The notes: generated from the sequence alone by a model not told the origin. 64,000 nucleotides of DNA from Adlercreutzia faecimuris (GCF_022669055.1 NZ_JAJMLW010000004.1:124001-188000), one strand, 5' to 3'. Positions 33,699-41,681 are shown, counted from the stretch's first letter. Program-made: numbers and translations.

Positions 33699-35066
33699 AT
33701 GCCCAGACTGTTCGGAACCGACGGCGTCCGCGGCGTCGCCAACACGGAGCTGACCTGCGAGCTCGCCTACCGCCTGGGCCAGGCCGCGGCGGTCTTCCTG
33801 GGAGAGTCCGTCGTGGTGGGCAAGGACACCCGCCTGTCCGGCGACATGCTGGAGTCGGCCCTGGTAGCCGGCATTACCAGCGCCGGCGGCACGGCGCTTC
33901 TGGCCGGCGTCATCCCCACGCCGGGCGTGGCCCTGCTCACGCGCGCCCTGGGCGCCAGCGGCGGCGTGGTCATCTCGGCCTCGCACAACCCGCCGGAGTA
34001 CAACGGCATCAAGCTGTTCGACGCCGCCGGCTTCAAGCTGCCCGACGAGGTGGAGGACCACATCGAGGGCTTCGTCCGCGGCGGCGGCCTGGAGGGCCTG
34101 GTGGAGCGCTCGAAGGTGACGGGCGAGAACGTCGTCATGCCGTCGGGCGCCGCGCTCGGCGTGGCCATCCCGCTCGACGAGGCCTGCGAGATCTACATCA
34201 ACCACGCGGTGAACAGCATCCGCGACCAGGGGATCGACTTCTCCGGCATGACCATCGCGCTTGACGCGGGCCACGGGGCGAGCGCGCTCACGAGCGCCGA
34301 GGCCCTGCGCCGCCTGGGCGCCGAGGTCATCGCCATCAACGAGGACTTCGACGGCACCGACATCAACGTGGAGTGCGGGTCGACCCACCTGGCGCCGCTC
34401 GCCGCCCTCATGGAGGAGAGCGGGGCCGACGTGGGCATCGCGCACGACGGCGACGCCGACCGCGTGATGATGATGGCGCCGGGCGGCATCGAGATCGACG
34501 GCGACGTGATCGAGGCCGTGTGCGCGCTCGACATGAAGGAGCGCGGCGTGCTGCCGGGCAACACCGCGGTGTCCACGGTCATGTGCAACCTGGGCTTCGT
34601 CCACGCCATGCGCGACGCCGGCATCGACGTGGTGCAGACCAAGGTGGGCGACCGCTACGTGCTCGAGGAGATGCGCGACAAGGGCTACGCCATCGGCGGC
34701 GAGCAGTCGGGCCACATGATCCTGCTCGAGCACAACTCGACGGGCGACGGCCTCATGACCGCCTGCCAGTTCCTGGCCGCCGTGAAGCGCACCGGCAAGC
34801 CGGTGGCCGAGGCCGCGGCCGTCATGACGCGCTTCCCGCAGGTGCTCATCAACGTGCGCGTGCGCGACAAGCACACCGCCGCCGAGAACCCGGCCATCAA
34901 GGCCGCCGTGGCCGCCGCCGAGGAGGCCCTGGGCGACAACGGCCGCGTGCTCCTGCGCCCGAGCGGCACCGAGCCGGTCATCCGCGTGATGGTGGAGGCC
35001 CTCGATGCCGAGCAGGCCGAGGCCGAGGCCCAGAAGCTGGCCGAGGTAGTGGAGCGCGAAGGCTAG
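33699..35066 (+). CDS. glmM: Phosphoglucosamine mutase
   Basis: A 455-residue phosphohexomutase converting glucosamine 6-phosphate to glucosamine 1-phosphate for UDP-GlcNAc and cell-wall synthesis. FGTDGVRGVAN opens the protein, the phospho-serine is Ser95 in ISASHNPPEYNGIK, the metal loop is DGDADR, the sugar-binding loop GEQSGH, and the phosphate-binding loop RPSGTEP near the end. It is complete and of normal length. UDP-GlcNAc made through this enzyme is also the starting sugar of the WbpA pathway at the left end. Confidence 0.97.
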   Translation: MPRLFGTDGVRGVANTELTCELAYRLGQAAAVFLGESVVVGKDTRLSGDMLESALVAGITSAGGTALLAGVIPTPGVALLTRALGASGGVVISASHNPPEYNGIKLFDAAGFKLPDEVEDHIEGFVRGGGLEGLVERSKVTGENVVMPSGAALGVAIPLDEACEIYINHAVNSIRDQGIDFSGMTIALDAGHGASALTSAEALRRLGAEVIAINEDFDGTDINVECGSTHLAPLAALMEESGADVGIAHDGDADRVMMMAPGGIEIDGDVIEAVCALDMKERGVLPGNTAVSTVMCNLGFVHAMRDAGIDVVQTKVGDRYVLEEMRDKGYAIGGEQSGHMILLEHNSTGDGLMTACQFLAAVKRTGKPVAEAAAVMTRFPQVLINVRVRDKHTAAENPAIKAAVAAAEEALGDNGRVLLRPSGTEPVIRVMVEALDAEQAEAEAQKLAEVVEREG

Positions 35067-35116
35067 CGAAGCCGGGGCGTGCGTGGCGTGCGAGGGGGTG
35101 CCCCGCGTGCCGAGCC

Positions 35117-35152
35117 CGAGGGGGCGCCAAGTGGCGCCCCCTCGTTGTTTTT
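35117..35152 (+). terminator. glmM terminator
   Basis: CGAGGGGGCGCC (35117-35128) pairs with GGCGCCCCCTCG (35133-35144), loop AAGT, followed by TTGTTTTT. A textbook intrinsic terminator 50 bases after the stop. Confidence 0.88.
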
Positions 35153-35199
35153 CGCGAGAGCGCGCCGCGCGGGGCGCTGCGATGCCTCCGTTCTCCTCG

Positions 35200-35344
35200 C
35201 GTGGACAAAAAACGGCGATCTCGCAGGTTTTTGGCGGCTCAGGGGAGGAGTGGCGCGTTGCCGCTTTGCATTTCCCCAGGTCAGAAGCTTGGGCCTTGAA
35301 AAGCCCTGCGCACGGGCCCGCGAGATCGCCGTTTTTTGTCCACG
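35200..35344. repeat. 145-bp inverted-repeat element, copy A
   Basis: Perfect 25-bp ends in inverted orientation (35200-35224 and 35320-35344), core GTGGACAAAAAACGGCGATC, around a 95-base interior. The same end sequence occurs twice more at 56506 and 56647-56671. The interior lacks a gene; its inner flanks show partial likeness, in reverse order, to those of the copy at 56506. Confidence 0.85.
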
Positions 35345-35346
35345 TG

Positions 35347-35404
35347 GATGCGAGATCGCCGAATTTCGTCCATCTTCCTGGACAAAAACCCGCGATTTCG
35401 CATC
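35347..35404. repeat. Imperfect palindrome with 26-base arms and 6-base loop, copy A
   Basis: Arms 35347-35372 and 35379-35404, loop TCTTCC. Arms are variants of the neighbouring end repeat (GCGAGATCGCCG...GTCCA and TGGACAAAAACCCGCGAT). It is two bases from the 145-bp element; the 56449 locus has the same arrangement in mirror order. Confidence 0.8.
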
Positions 35405-35410
35405 CAGCCC

Positions 35411-35497
35411 CGCCGGGGGGCGCCTGCCGGAAGGCCCAGCCTCCTCCGCGGGCCGCCGGGGGACGCCTGCTGGAAGGCCCAGTCCCCTCCACGCGCC
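35411..35497. repeat. 43-bp tandem duplication
   Basis: Two direct copies, 35411-35453 and 35454-35497, share CGCCTGC-GGAAGGCCCAG and a CCTCC tail with a few substitutions. Confidence 0.8.
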
Positions 35498-35567
35498 AAC
35501 GCTCCCCAGAGAGTTTTCGAGGCAGCGGCCCTCCTCCATCTCCGCGTCCGCCTGTTCGCCGCTTCCC

Positions 35568-35646
35568 GCTCTCCCGCAGGCCTCCTTCCCGTTCCCCGTG
35601 GTTGGCGCTCTCCTGCCGGCCCCCTTCCCGTTCCCCCGTGGTTGGG
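35568..35646. repeat. 39-bp tandem duplication
   Basis: Two direct copies, about 35568-35606 and 35607-35646, share GCTCTCC-GC-GGCC and CCTTCCCGTTCCCC then GTGGTTGG. Confidence 0.75.
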
Positions 35647-35673
35647 AATGAGGGGTATTCCCTGATGGATGGC

Positions 35674-35679
35674 TATAAT
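35674..35679 (+). promoter_or_regulatory. -10 box (TATAAT) of the molybdoenzyme operon
   Basis: A perfect TATAAT 34 bases before the ATG at 35713, with AGGGGAG as the ribosome site between. No convincing -35 box at normal spacing, so an activator may be needed. Confidence 0.55.
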
Positions 35680-35712
35680 CGGAGGAGAGAGACGGAGAGA
35701 GGGGAGCAGGGC

Positions 35713-38145
35713 ATGGGTGATCTGGCGAAGCTGGCGGCGCTGGGGCGCGCGGGCGCGGCGTGCGGGATGGATGCGGGCGGGCTACTCGTGCCGCTCGGCG
35801 CAGGCGGCCCGATCGCGCCGCTTGGCGCGGGGCGAGGCGGTGGCGCGAGCGCCGCGGCCGTCGACCCGACGGCGCCTGTGCGCGAGGTGCGCCACGCGTG
35901 GTGCCAGATGTGCGGGCCGGCCAAGACCAACTGCTCGACGCTCTGCACGCTCGAGAACGGCCGCTGGACCCGCGTCGAGGGCAACCCGAACGCGCTCAAC
36001 AACGGGCGCCACGGCACGTGCTCGCTCTGCGCCAAGGGCAACGCGGCGCCGCAGATCCTCTACGACCCGCACCGCATCCTCTACCCGATGCGCCGTGTCG
36101 GCGCGAAGGGCGAGGGCCGCTTCGTCCGCTGCACCTGGGACGAGGCGCTCGCCGCCATCGCCGCCCGCCTGGGCTCCCTGTGCGACCAGTACGGGCCTGC
36201 CTGCTACGGCGTGCTCTCGCCCCAGGCCTATCCGGTGCTGCGCACCGTCGGGCGGCGCTTCCTCAACGTGATCGGCAGCCCCAACTACCTGCACAGCGGC
36301 ATCTGCGCTCTGCAGCGGCGCGCCAGCAAGACGGTGACCATCGGCGGCGCCGTGTGCCCGCCGGCGCAGCTCGACAAGACGCGGCTCCTGGTGGTGTGGG
36401 GCGCCAACCCCGAGAACTCGGCCGTCAACCAGGGCGCGGTGCGCGACCGCCTCGACGCGCTGGCCGGCGGCACGACGGTGGTGGACATCCGCCCGCTCAT
36501 GGATCCGCTCGCGTCGAAGGCCGATATCTGGCTGCCCGTGCGTCCCGGCACCGACGGCGCGCTCGCGCTCGCGTTCCTCCACGTCATCATCGGCGAGGGG
36601 CTCTACGACCGCGCCTTCGTGGAGGAGTGGTGCCTGGGCTTCGATAAGCTGGCCGACCACGTGCGCACCTTCCCGCCCGAGTGGGCGGCCCCCATCACGG
36701 GCATCGCCGCCGACGACATCCGCCGCGTGGCGCGGATGATGGGCACGATGGCGCCGATGGGCATCCTCTACGGCAACGGCATTGGCGACCAGGCGGTCGA
36801 CGGCCACTGGGCCTGCGCGTCCATCTGCCTCATCGAGGCCATCACCGGCAACCTCGACGTGCCGGGCGGGGGCGGCGCGCCGGTGCCGCCGGGCAAGCCG
36901 CTCGTGCGCGTGGCGCCCATCGACGCGCTGACCGAGCGGCTGCCCTTCTCGGACGAGGACCGCGCGAACGGCTGGTGCGCCGGCGTGTCGGCGCTGGTGG
37001 CGCCCGAGACGCCGCGCTGGTACCAGTCGCCCGCCACCTGGGAGTCGGGGCCGAACTCCGCCTACTTCCGCGCGCTCATGGGCGTGGCGAACGACGAGCC
37101 GGGGCACCTGCGCGCCGTGCTCGGCCAGGCGTCCAACCCCTTCGGCGCCACGCGCCAGCCCGCGCGCGTGGCCGAGGCGCTGCGCAAGCTCGACCTGTAC
37201 GTGGTGCACGACACGCGGTGGAACCCGTCGTGCGACTTCGCCGACTTCGTGCTGCCGGCCTGCACCCACTACGAGTGCTCGCAGCAGATCGGCACGAAGA
37301 ACGGGCCCGAGGGCACCTTCGTCGCCGTGACCCAGGCGCTGGCCGCGCCGATGGGGGAGTCACGGTCGGATTGGGACCTGTACCTGGGGCTGGCCGGCGC
37401 GCTGGGGCTGGGCGCCGACTTCTGGGAGGGCGACATGGACGCGTGCCTGCGCGAGCAGCTGGCAGGGTCGGGCCTCACGCTGGAGGAGCTGCGCGCGGCG
37501 CCGGCCGGCGTGTTCGTCGAGCGTCCCGCCGACGCCCGCCCGCCCGAGCCCGCGCGCTGCGACTACGCGCGGCTGTTCGCGAGCCTGCCCGAGGGCAAGG
37601 TGCAGTGCGCCAACGCGTGGATCGGCGGGCGCGTCGACAACCGCGACGAGGAGCCGCTCGGATGCCTGCCGGTCTACGTCGGCCCGCCCGAGGGCCTGGC
37701 CGAGACGCCCGATTTGGCGCGGGACTACCCGCTCGTGCTGTCCGACGTGCACGCCTACCGCCTGTGCAACCACAGCTACTACACCGACACGCCGGCGCTC
37801 CACGCGCTGCAGCCGACGCCGTGGGTGAAGATCAACCCGGCCACGGCGGCGCGCTACGGCATCGCCGACGGCGACTGGGTGCGCGTCGAGTCGCCCCACG
37901 GATGCGTGCGGCTGGTGGCCGAGTACTTCGAGGGCGTGGCGCCCGACGTGCTCATGACGCGCCGCGGCTGGTGGCGCGCGACCACGCCGGACGACGCGGC
38001 CGAGCGCGCCCGCTTCGCGTGGCAGAGCGACTCGTCAGTGCTCTACGACACCGACGAGCGCCGCTTCGACCGCTTCCACTCGGCCATGGCCAAGCAGACC
38101 CTCGTGCGCATAGCCCGCTGGGAGGAAGGGGACGACGATGAGTAG
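35713..38145 (+). CDS. DMSO-reductase-family molybdopterin oxidoreductase, no Tat signal
   Basis: An 810-residue Mo/W-bisPGD enzyme. Residues 1-58 are a Gly/Ala/Leu-rich extension with no twin-arginine motif, so it looks cytoplasmic. The Fe-S domain has Cys64, 67, 74, 78, 103 and 106; the last is in CAKG, the family position, but the first cysteines are spaced C-x2-C-x6-C-x3-C, not C-x2-C-x3-C. Cofactor-binding regions follow (LLVVWGANPENSAV, VVDIRPLMDPLASKADIWLP, then IRPGTD-like VRPGTDGALALAF), and the C-terminal molydopterin-dinucleotide domain begins near 620 (VNP-like INPATAARYGIADGDWVRVE). It overlaps by eight bases the ferredoxin-TorD fusion that is its likely electron partner and chaperone. 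Substrate unknown. Confidence 0.88.
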   Translation: MGDLAKLAALGRAGAACGMDAGGLLVPLGAGGPIAPLGAGRGGGASAAAVDPTAPVREVRHAWCQMCGPAKTNCSTLCTLENGRWTRVEGNPNALNNGRHGTCSLCAKGNAAPQILYDPHRILYPMRRVGAKGEGRFVRCTWDEALAAIAARLGSLCDQYGPACYGVLSPQAYPVLRTVGRRFLNVIGSPNYLHSGICALQRRASKTVTIGGAVCPPAQLDKTRLLVVWGANPENSAVNQGAVRDRLDALAGGTTVVDIRPLMDPLASKADIWLPVRPGTDGALALAFLHVIIGEGLYDRAFVEEWCLGFDKLADHVRTFPPEWAAPITGIAADDIRRVARMMGTMAPMGILYGNGIGDQAVDGHWACASICLIEAITGNLDVPGGGGAPVPPGKPLVRVAPIDALTERLPFSDEDRANGWCAGVSALVAPETPRWYQSPATWESGPNSAYFRALMGVANDEPGHLRAVLGQASNPFGATRQPARVAEALRKLDLYVVHDTRWNPSCDFADFVLPACTHYECSQQIGTKNGPEGTFVAVTQALAAPMGESRSDWDLYLGLAGALGLGADFWEGDMDACLREQLAGSGLTLEELRAAPAGVFVERPADARPPEPARCDYARLFASLPEGKVQCANAWIGGRVDNRDEEPLGCLPVYVGPPEGLAETPDLARDYPLVLSDVHAYRLCNHSYYTDTPALHALQPTPWVKINPATAARYGIADGDWVRVESPHGCVRLVAEYFEGVAPDVLMTRRGWWRATTPDDAAERARFAWQSDSSVLYDTDERRFDRFHSAMAKQTLVRIARWEEGDDDE

Positions 38146-39643
38146 GGAAGGGAAGGTGCGCGTGGAAGGCGGGATGATGGCCGGTGCGGTGGCGCGGGCC
38201 GCGGGCGCGGCCGCTGAGGCGGCGGCCGGCGCGGCGCGCGGGGTCGCGGGCGTTGCGGGCGCCGACGCGGGCGCGGGCGCTGTGGGCGCGGATGCCGCGG
38301 GTGCGGACACGTCGGGCGCGCCGAATGCGGGTGCCGCGGGTGCAGATGCCGCGAGCGCGGGCGCCACGAGTGCGAGGCGGTTCCGCATCACGTTCGACGG
38401 CGCGCGCTGCGTGAAGTGCTGGGCGTGCGAGGTGACGTGCCGGCAGTGGAGCGGGATCCCCGCCGACCGTCCGTCGCGCCGGCGCGTGCGCGAGGTGACG
38501 AGCGGGACGTTCCCGCAGGTGAGGCGCACGTTCGTATCCGAGGGCTGCCGTCACTGCGCGGACGCGCCCTGCGTGGCGGCCTGCGCGGCTGGCGCGCTCG
38601 CGCAGCGGGCCGACGGGCGGGTGACGCTGGACGCGGCGCGCTGCGTCGGCTGCCGCGCCTGCGCTCGGGCCTGCGCCTTCGACGTGCCGCGCTTCGCAGG
38701 CGGCGTGATGGACAAGTGCGACGGCTGCTGGTCTGCCGGCGTGCCCGACGGCGCGACGCCCCACTGTGTGGCGACGTGCCCCACCGGCGCGCTGGGCTTC
38801 GAGTCCGTTCCCGCGGGCGCCCCGGAAGCCGCGGTGGGGGACGGCGTCGCCCGCACGGCCGCGCCCGCATCCGAGGGGGAGGGCGCCGAAGCTGCTGAGG
38901 GCGCCCCCGCGCAGCCCGGCGCTCGCGCGTGCTCGCCTTCGGCTGCCTGCACGAGTGCCGCGGAGGGCGCGGCTGCCGAGCGCGGCGGCGTGCCGGCTGC
39001 CAACGCCCCGTCCGCGCAGCCCGGCGCCGCCGCGCCTGCGCCCGTCGACCCCGCGCAGCTCGCGGATGCGTGCTCGCTGCTGGCGGCGCTCGTGATGCGC
39101 GAGGCGCCGGCAGGGCTCCTGGCGGCGTTGCGCGACGACCCCGACGCAGCGCCGGCGACCCTCGTCCCCTATGCGCGCTCGCTCGCGGGCGCCGACCTCG
39201 GCCAGGAGGCCGAGGCCCTGGCCGTCGACTTCGCCACCGTGCTCCTGGGGATGTCGCCGCACCCGGTGTTCCCCTACGAGTCGACCTACGCCGATGCCGA
39301 CCGGCTGCTCATGCGCCCCGTGCGCGACGAGGTGGTCGCCGCCTACGCGGCCGCCGGCTTCGCCGCCGACCCGGCGCTGCGCCTGCCGGAGGACCACCTC
39401 GCCTTCGAGCTCGCCTTCGTCGCGCACCTCGCGCGCCGCGAGGCTGCCGCCCGCGCGGCCGGCGATGCGCCGGCGGCCCGGCAGGCCGGCGCCCAGCGCG
39501 CCGCCTTCGCCCGCGATCACCTCGCCTGGGCCCCGCGCTTCGCTGCCGACTGGCAGCGCGCGAGCGCGTCGCCCTTCTACCGCGCCGTCGCCCGGCTCCT
39601 CGCCGAAACGGCCCATCTGGCCGCCGCCCCGGCGAACGGGTAG
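38138..39643 (+). CDS. Fusion of a four-cluster ferredoxin subunit with a TorD-family molybdoenzyme chaperone
   Basis: A 501-residue protein in three parts. Residues about 13-80 are Ala/Gly-rich and low in complexity. Residues 82-225 are a DmsB/PhsB-type ferredoxin with four [4Fe-4S] sets: Cys91/94/97/101, Cys137/140/145/149, Cys169/172/175/179 and Cys194/197/210/214. After an Ala/Pro-rich linker (225-305), residues 305-495 match the TorD/DmsD chaperone family, including FPYESTYAD and LPEDHLAFELAFVAHL. Chaperones of this family bind a molybdoenzyme precursor during cofactor loading; ferredoxin subunits carry electrons to it. The two are normally separate genes. ATG 38138 has GGAAGGGG upstream and overlaps the catalytic gene. 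Confidence 0.88.
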   Translation: MSREGKVRVEGGMMAGAVARAAGAAAEAAAGAARGVAGVAGADAGAGAVGADAAGADTSGAPNAGAAGADAASAGATSARRFRITFDGARCVKCWACEVTCRQWSGIPADRPSRRRVREVTSGTFPQVRRTFVSEGCRHCADAPCVAACAAGALAQRADGRVTLDAARCVGCRACARACAFDVPRFAGGVMDKCDGCWSAGVPDGATPHCVATCPTGALGFESVPAGAPEAAVGDGVARTAAPASEGEGAEAAEGAPAQPGARACSPSAACTSAAEGAAAERGGVPAANAPSAQPGAAAPAPVDPAQLADACSLLAALVMREAPAGLLAALRDDPDAAPATLVPYARSLAGADLGQEAEALAVDFATVLLGMSPHPVFPYESTYADADRLLMRPVRDEVVAAYAAAGFAADPALRLPEDHLAFELAFVAHLARREAAARAAGDAPAARQAGAQRAAFARDHLAWAPRFAADWQRASASPFYRAVARLLAETAHLAAAPANG

Positions 39644-39664
39644 TCCCGACGCGGCGCTTCCTGT

Positions 39665-39766
39665 CGCAAAACCGCGGTTTTTGTGCAGGCTTATGACCAG
39701 GTAAAACAACACGTTTCACCTGGTCATAGGCTGTTTTTCACCATGCACAGAAATGGCGGCTTTGCG
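39665..39766. repeat. 102-bp two-tier hairpin between convergent genes
   Basis: Inner stem 39692-39707 with 39713-39728, 15 of 16 pairs (TATGACCAGGT and ACCTGGTCATA). Outer stem 39665-39687 with 39744-39766, 19 of 23 Watson-Crick pairs plus two G-T. An unpaired TTTTT-containing bulge lies on the right side. It may terminate both the ferredoxin-TorD gene and the permease gene, though its size is much larger than needed. Confidence 0.8.
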
Positions 39767-39767
39767 G

Positions 39768-40520
39768 CTATTCCTCAGCCTCATCGGCGTCTTCGCGGGC
39801 GCGGCGGCGCAGGGCGGCGGCGAGGAGGGCGGCGCCGGCCGCGAGCCAGGCCGCGAAGACGGCCCCGACCGCCGGCCAGCCCTCGGCGGGCGCCTCGTCG
39901 GTGACGAGCCAGATCATCACGGCGGTCGCGGCCTCGAGCGGCAGGGCGGCGGCCAGCGGCGCCACGGCGCGGTCGAGCTCGGCCACCTGCGACGGCAGCG
40001 CGAGGACGACCAGCACGAGGCTCCAGATGCCCGTCTGGGCGTAGGCGCGCAGGGTGACGCCGAGCGCGGTGACCACCAGCAGGAACGGCAGGCTCGTCGC
40101 CGTGACGGCCAGGGTCGCGGGCGCCCAGCAGCCGAGGGGCGCGCCGATGGCGATGAGACACGCCAGGACGGTCAGCGCCGTAAAGGCGAGCGCGGCCGCC
40201 ACCTTGGACGCCACCATGGCCCCGAGGGAGATGCCGGCGCGGAAGAGCGTCGGGCAGGCCCCGTGCTCGCGTTCCTCCACCAGCAGGAACAGGACGACCG
40301 AGCCGCCGCCCATCAGCGCGGGCACGACGGTGGCGGAGGCGAGCAGGAAGCGCCGCAGTCGCTCATCGGCCAGGAGGGAGCCGTCGGCCCACTGCGCTAT
40401 GAGCCAGCACAGCGCGACGCCGAGCCCGGCCACCACCACGAAGGCCGGTGTGCGCAGGGCGCAGCCGATGTCGCGCAGGATCAGGGCGCCCAGGGCGCGC
40501 AGCGGCTCGACCTCCCTCAT
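39768..40520 (-). CDS. ABC-2-type permease, six membrane segments
   Basis: A 250-residue membrane protein, with an Arg-rich Asp/Glu tail. About six helices are seen: residues 25-45, 58-80, 100-125, 135-155, 160-180 and 218-240. The EEREHGACPTLFRAGISL loop after the second helix is the ABC-2 permease hallmark (EKE..T...L). No ATPase gene is next to it on the same strand; the nearest is at 42154 on the opposite strand. I placed the start at the ATG ending at 40520, with GAGAGGA upstream; the open frame extends far further but only as a shadow of the LytTR gene. Substrate unknown. Confidence 0.8.
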   Translation of the reverse strand: MREVEPLRALGALILRDIGCALRTPAFVVVAGLGVALCWLIAQWADGSLLADERLRRFLLASATVVPALMGGGSVVLFLLVEEREHGACPTLFRAGISLGAMVASKVAAALAFTALTVLACLIAIGAPLGCWAPATLAVTATSLPFLLVVTALGVTLRAYAQTGIWSLVLVVLALPSQVAELDRAVAPLAAALPLEAATAVMIWLVTDEAPAEGWPAVGAVFAAWLAAGAALLAAALRRRAREDADEAEE

Positions 40521-40556
40521 CCCCGTCCTCTCATCCGTGGGCCCAAGTCCCCACAT

Positions 40557-40562
40557 TATAAT
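40557..40562 (+). promoter_or_regulatory. -10 box (TATAAT) of the LytTR gene
   Basis: A perfect TATAAT (in CACATTATAATAGG), 94 bases before the ATG at 40656 in the divergent spacer. Confidence 0.5.
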
Positions 40563-40655
40563 AGGGCGCGGTCGGAAGCGCGCCGGCCGCCGCGGGGACG
40601 GCCCCGTGCGGATCGGGCGCGGGATACGGGACGCCGGCCGGAAGGGGCGCGTTTC

Positions 40656-41678
40656 ATGGAGGCACGGCAAGATCAGGCGGCGGCTGCGGAAGGCGCCGCG
40701 GCGGGAGGTGGCAGCGCGCCGGCGCGCGGGCAGGCCGGCTCCACGGCCCTGCCGACGGAGTACGCCTCGGCGGCCGACCTGGTGCGCGGCGAGCTGGGCG
40801 CCGGGCGCAGCGTGCACCTGGAATGCTCGCGCGCCGCCATGCGCGCCGCGCGCGAGGCCGTGCAGGAGGTCGCCGGCGCGCGCCGCGCCGCCTTCTACCT
40901 GGAGGACGACGGCGGCTTCGACCGCGACACCGTCCGCTCGTACCTGCGCTTCTTCGCGCGCCTGGCCGGCGACGGCGCCGCGGCGGCCGAGGCGATCGAC
41001 CACTTCGGCCTGCGCGGGCGCGCGGGCGCCCTCGTGTCCAAGCTCACGGCCGAGGAGCGGGTGCTGCTCAGCTTCGCGCGGATGAGCCTGTTCGACCCCG
41101 AGGTGTGCTTCTGCGAGCGCCCGCTCTTGGAGCTGGGCCCCGACGCGCGCCAGGTGGTCCTCGGCTGGATCGGCGCCCGCAGCGAGGCGGGCACCCTCTT
41201 CGTCACCTGCGGCCAGCCGCTGCGCGAGGCCCTGCTCATGCCCGGCCGCGCCTTCTGGGAGGAAGAGGGCCGCTTCCTGGCCGCCGAGGTGGACGACGCC
41301 GACGACGACGCGGAGCCCGCCTTCGAGGGCGACGAGGTGCGCGTCTGCAAGATCGCCGCCAAGGCCGGCGACGTGACGCTGCTGCTCGACCCGCGTGAGA
41401 TCGACTTCATCGAGAGCGCCAACCGCGTCAACTACGCGAGCGTCCGCGGCGAGCTGTACCCCACGGCCCTCACCATGGACGAGCTGGAGGGCGAGCTCGA
41501 GCGCTTCGGGTTCTTCCGCTGCCACCGCTCCTACATCGTCAACGTCCAGAAGGTGGCGAAGGTGGAGCGCTACACCCGCAACACCTACAACCTGGTGCTG
41601 TCCGACGCGCGCCATTCCTCGCTGCCGCTGTCGAAGGGCCGCGCCGAGGAGATGCGCGACCGCTTCCGCTGGAAGTAG
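40656..41678 (+). CDS. LytTR-family transcriptional regulator with a degenerate ABC-ATPase-like N-terminal domain
   Basis: A 340-residue protein. Residues about 240-340 are a LytTR DNA-binding domain (IDFIESANRVNYASVRGELY, FFRCHRSYIVNVQKV, YNLVLSD..H.SLPLSKG). Residues about 35-215 resemble the second half of an ABC ATPase: LTAEERVLLSFARMSLFDPE (about 130-149) mimics the signature-helix region, CFCERPLLELGP stands where Walker B and the D-loop would be, and TLFVTCGQPLREALLMPGRAF mimics the H-loop and the strands after it. There is no Walker A, and the catalytic Glu context is altered, so no ATP hydrolysis is expected. A regulator built from an ABC domain next to ABC exporter genes suggests control of that exporter. 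ATG 40656 has GAAGGGG upstream. Confidence 0.82.
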   Translation: MEARQDQAAAAEGAAAGGGSAPARGQAGSTALPTEYASAADLVRGELGAGRSVHLECSRAAMRAAREAVQEVAGARRAAFYLEDDGGFDRDTVRSYLRFFARLAGDGAAAAEAIDHFGLRGRAGALVSKLTAEERVLLSFARMSLFDPEVCFCERPLLELGPDARQVVLGWIGARSEAGTLFVTCGQPLREALLMPGRAFWEEEGRFLAAEVDDADDDAEPAFEGDEVRVCKIAAKAGDVTLLLDPREIDFIESANRVNYASVRGELYPTALTMDELEGELERFGFFRCHRSYIVNVQKVAKVERYTRNTYNLVLSDARHSSLPLSKGRAEEMRDRFRWK

Positions 41679-41681
41679 GGC

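Larger units (their letters stand above)
35153..35712. other. Repeat-rich spacer between glmM and the molybdoenzyme operon
   Basis: No gene. It holds, in order, a long inverted-repeat element (35200-35344), a second palindrome (35347-35404), a 43-bp tandem duplication (35411-35497), a 39-bp tandem duplication (35568-35646) and a TATAAT promoter box (35674). An open frame crosses the stretch but it is only the upstream extension of the next gene. Confidence 0.75.

Noticed and set aside
35411-35646. Possible CRISPR array
   Set aside because: Only two copies of each repeat, different periods, no unique spacers and no cas genes.
35083-35712. In-frame upstream extension of the molybdoenzyme gene by about 210 codons
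   Set aside because: It would be translated through inverted and tandem repeats; the TATAAT box and AGGGGAG site support the ATG at 35713.
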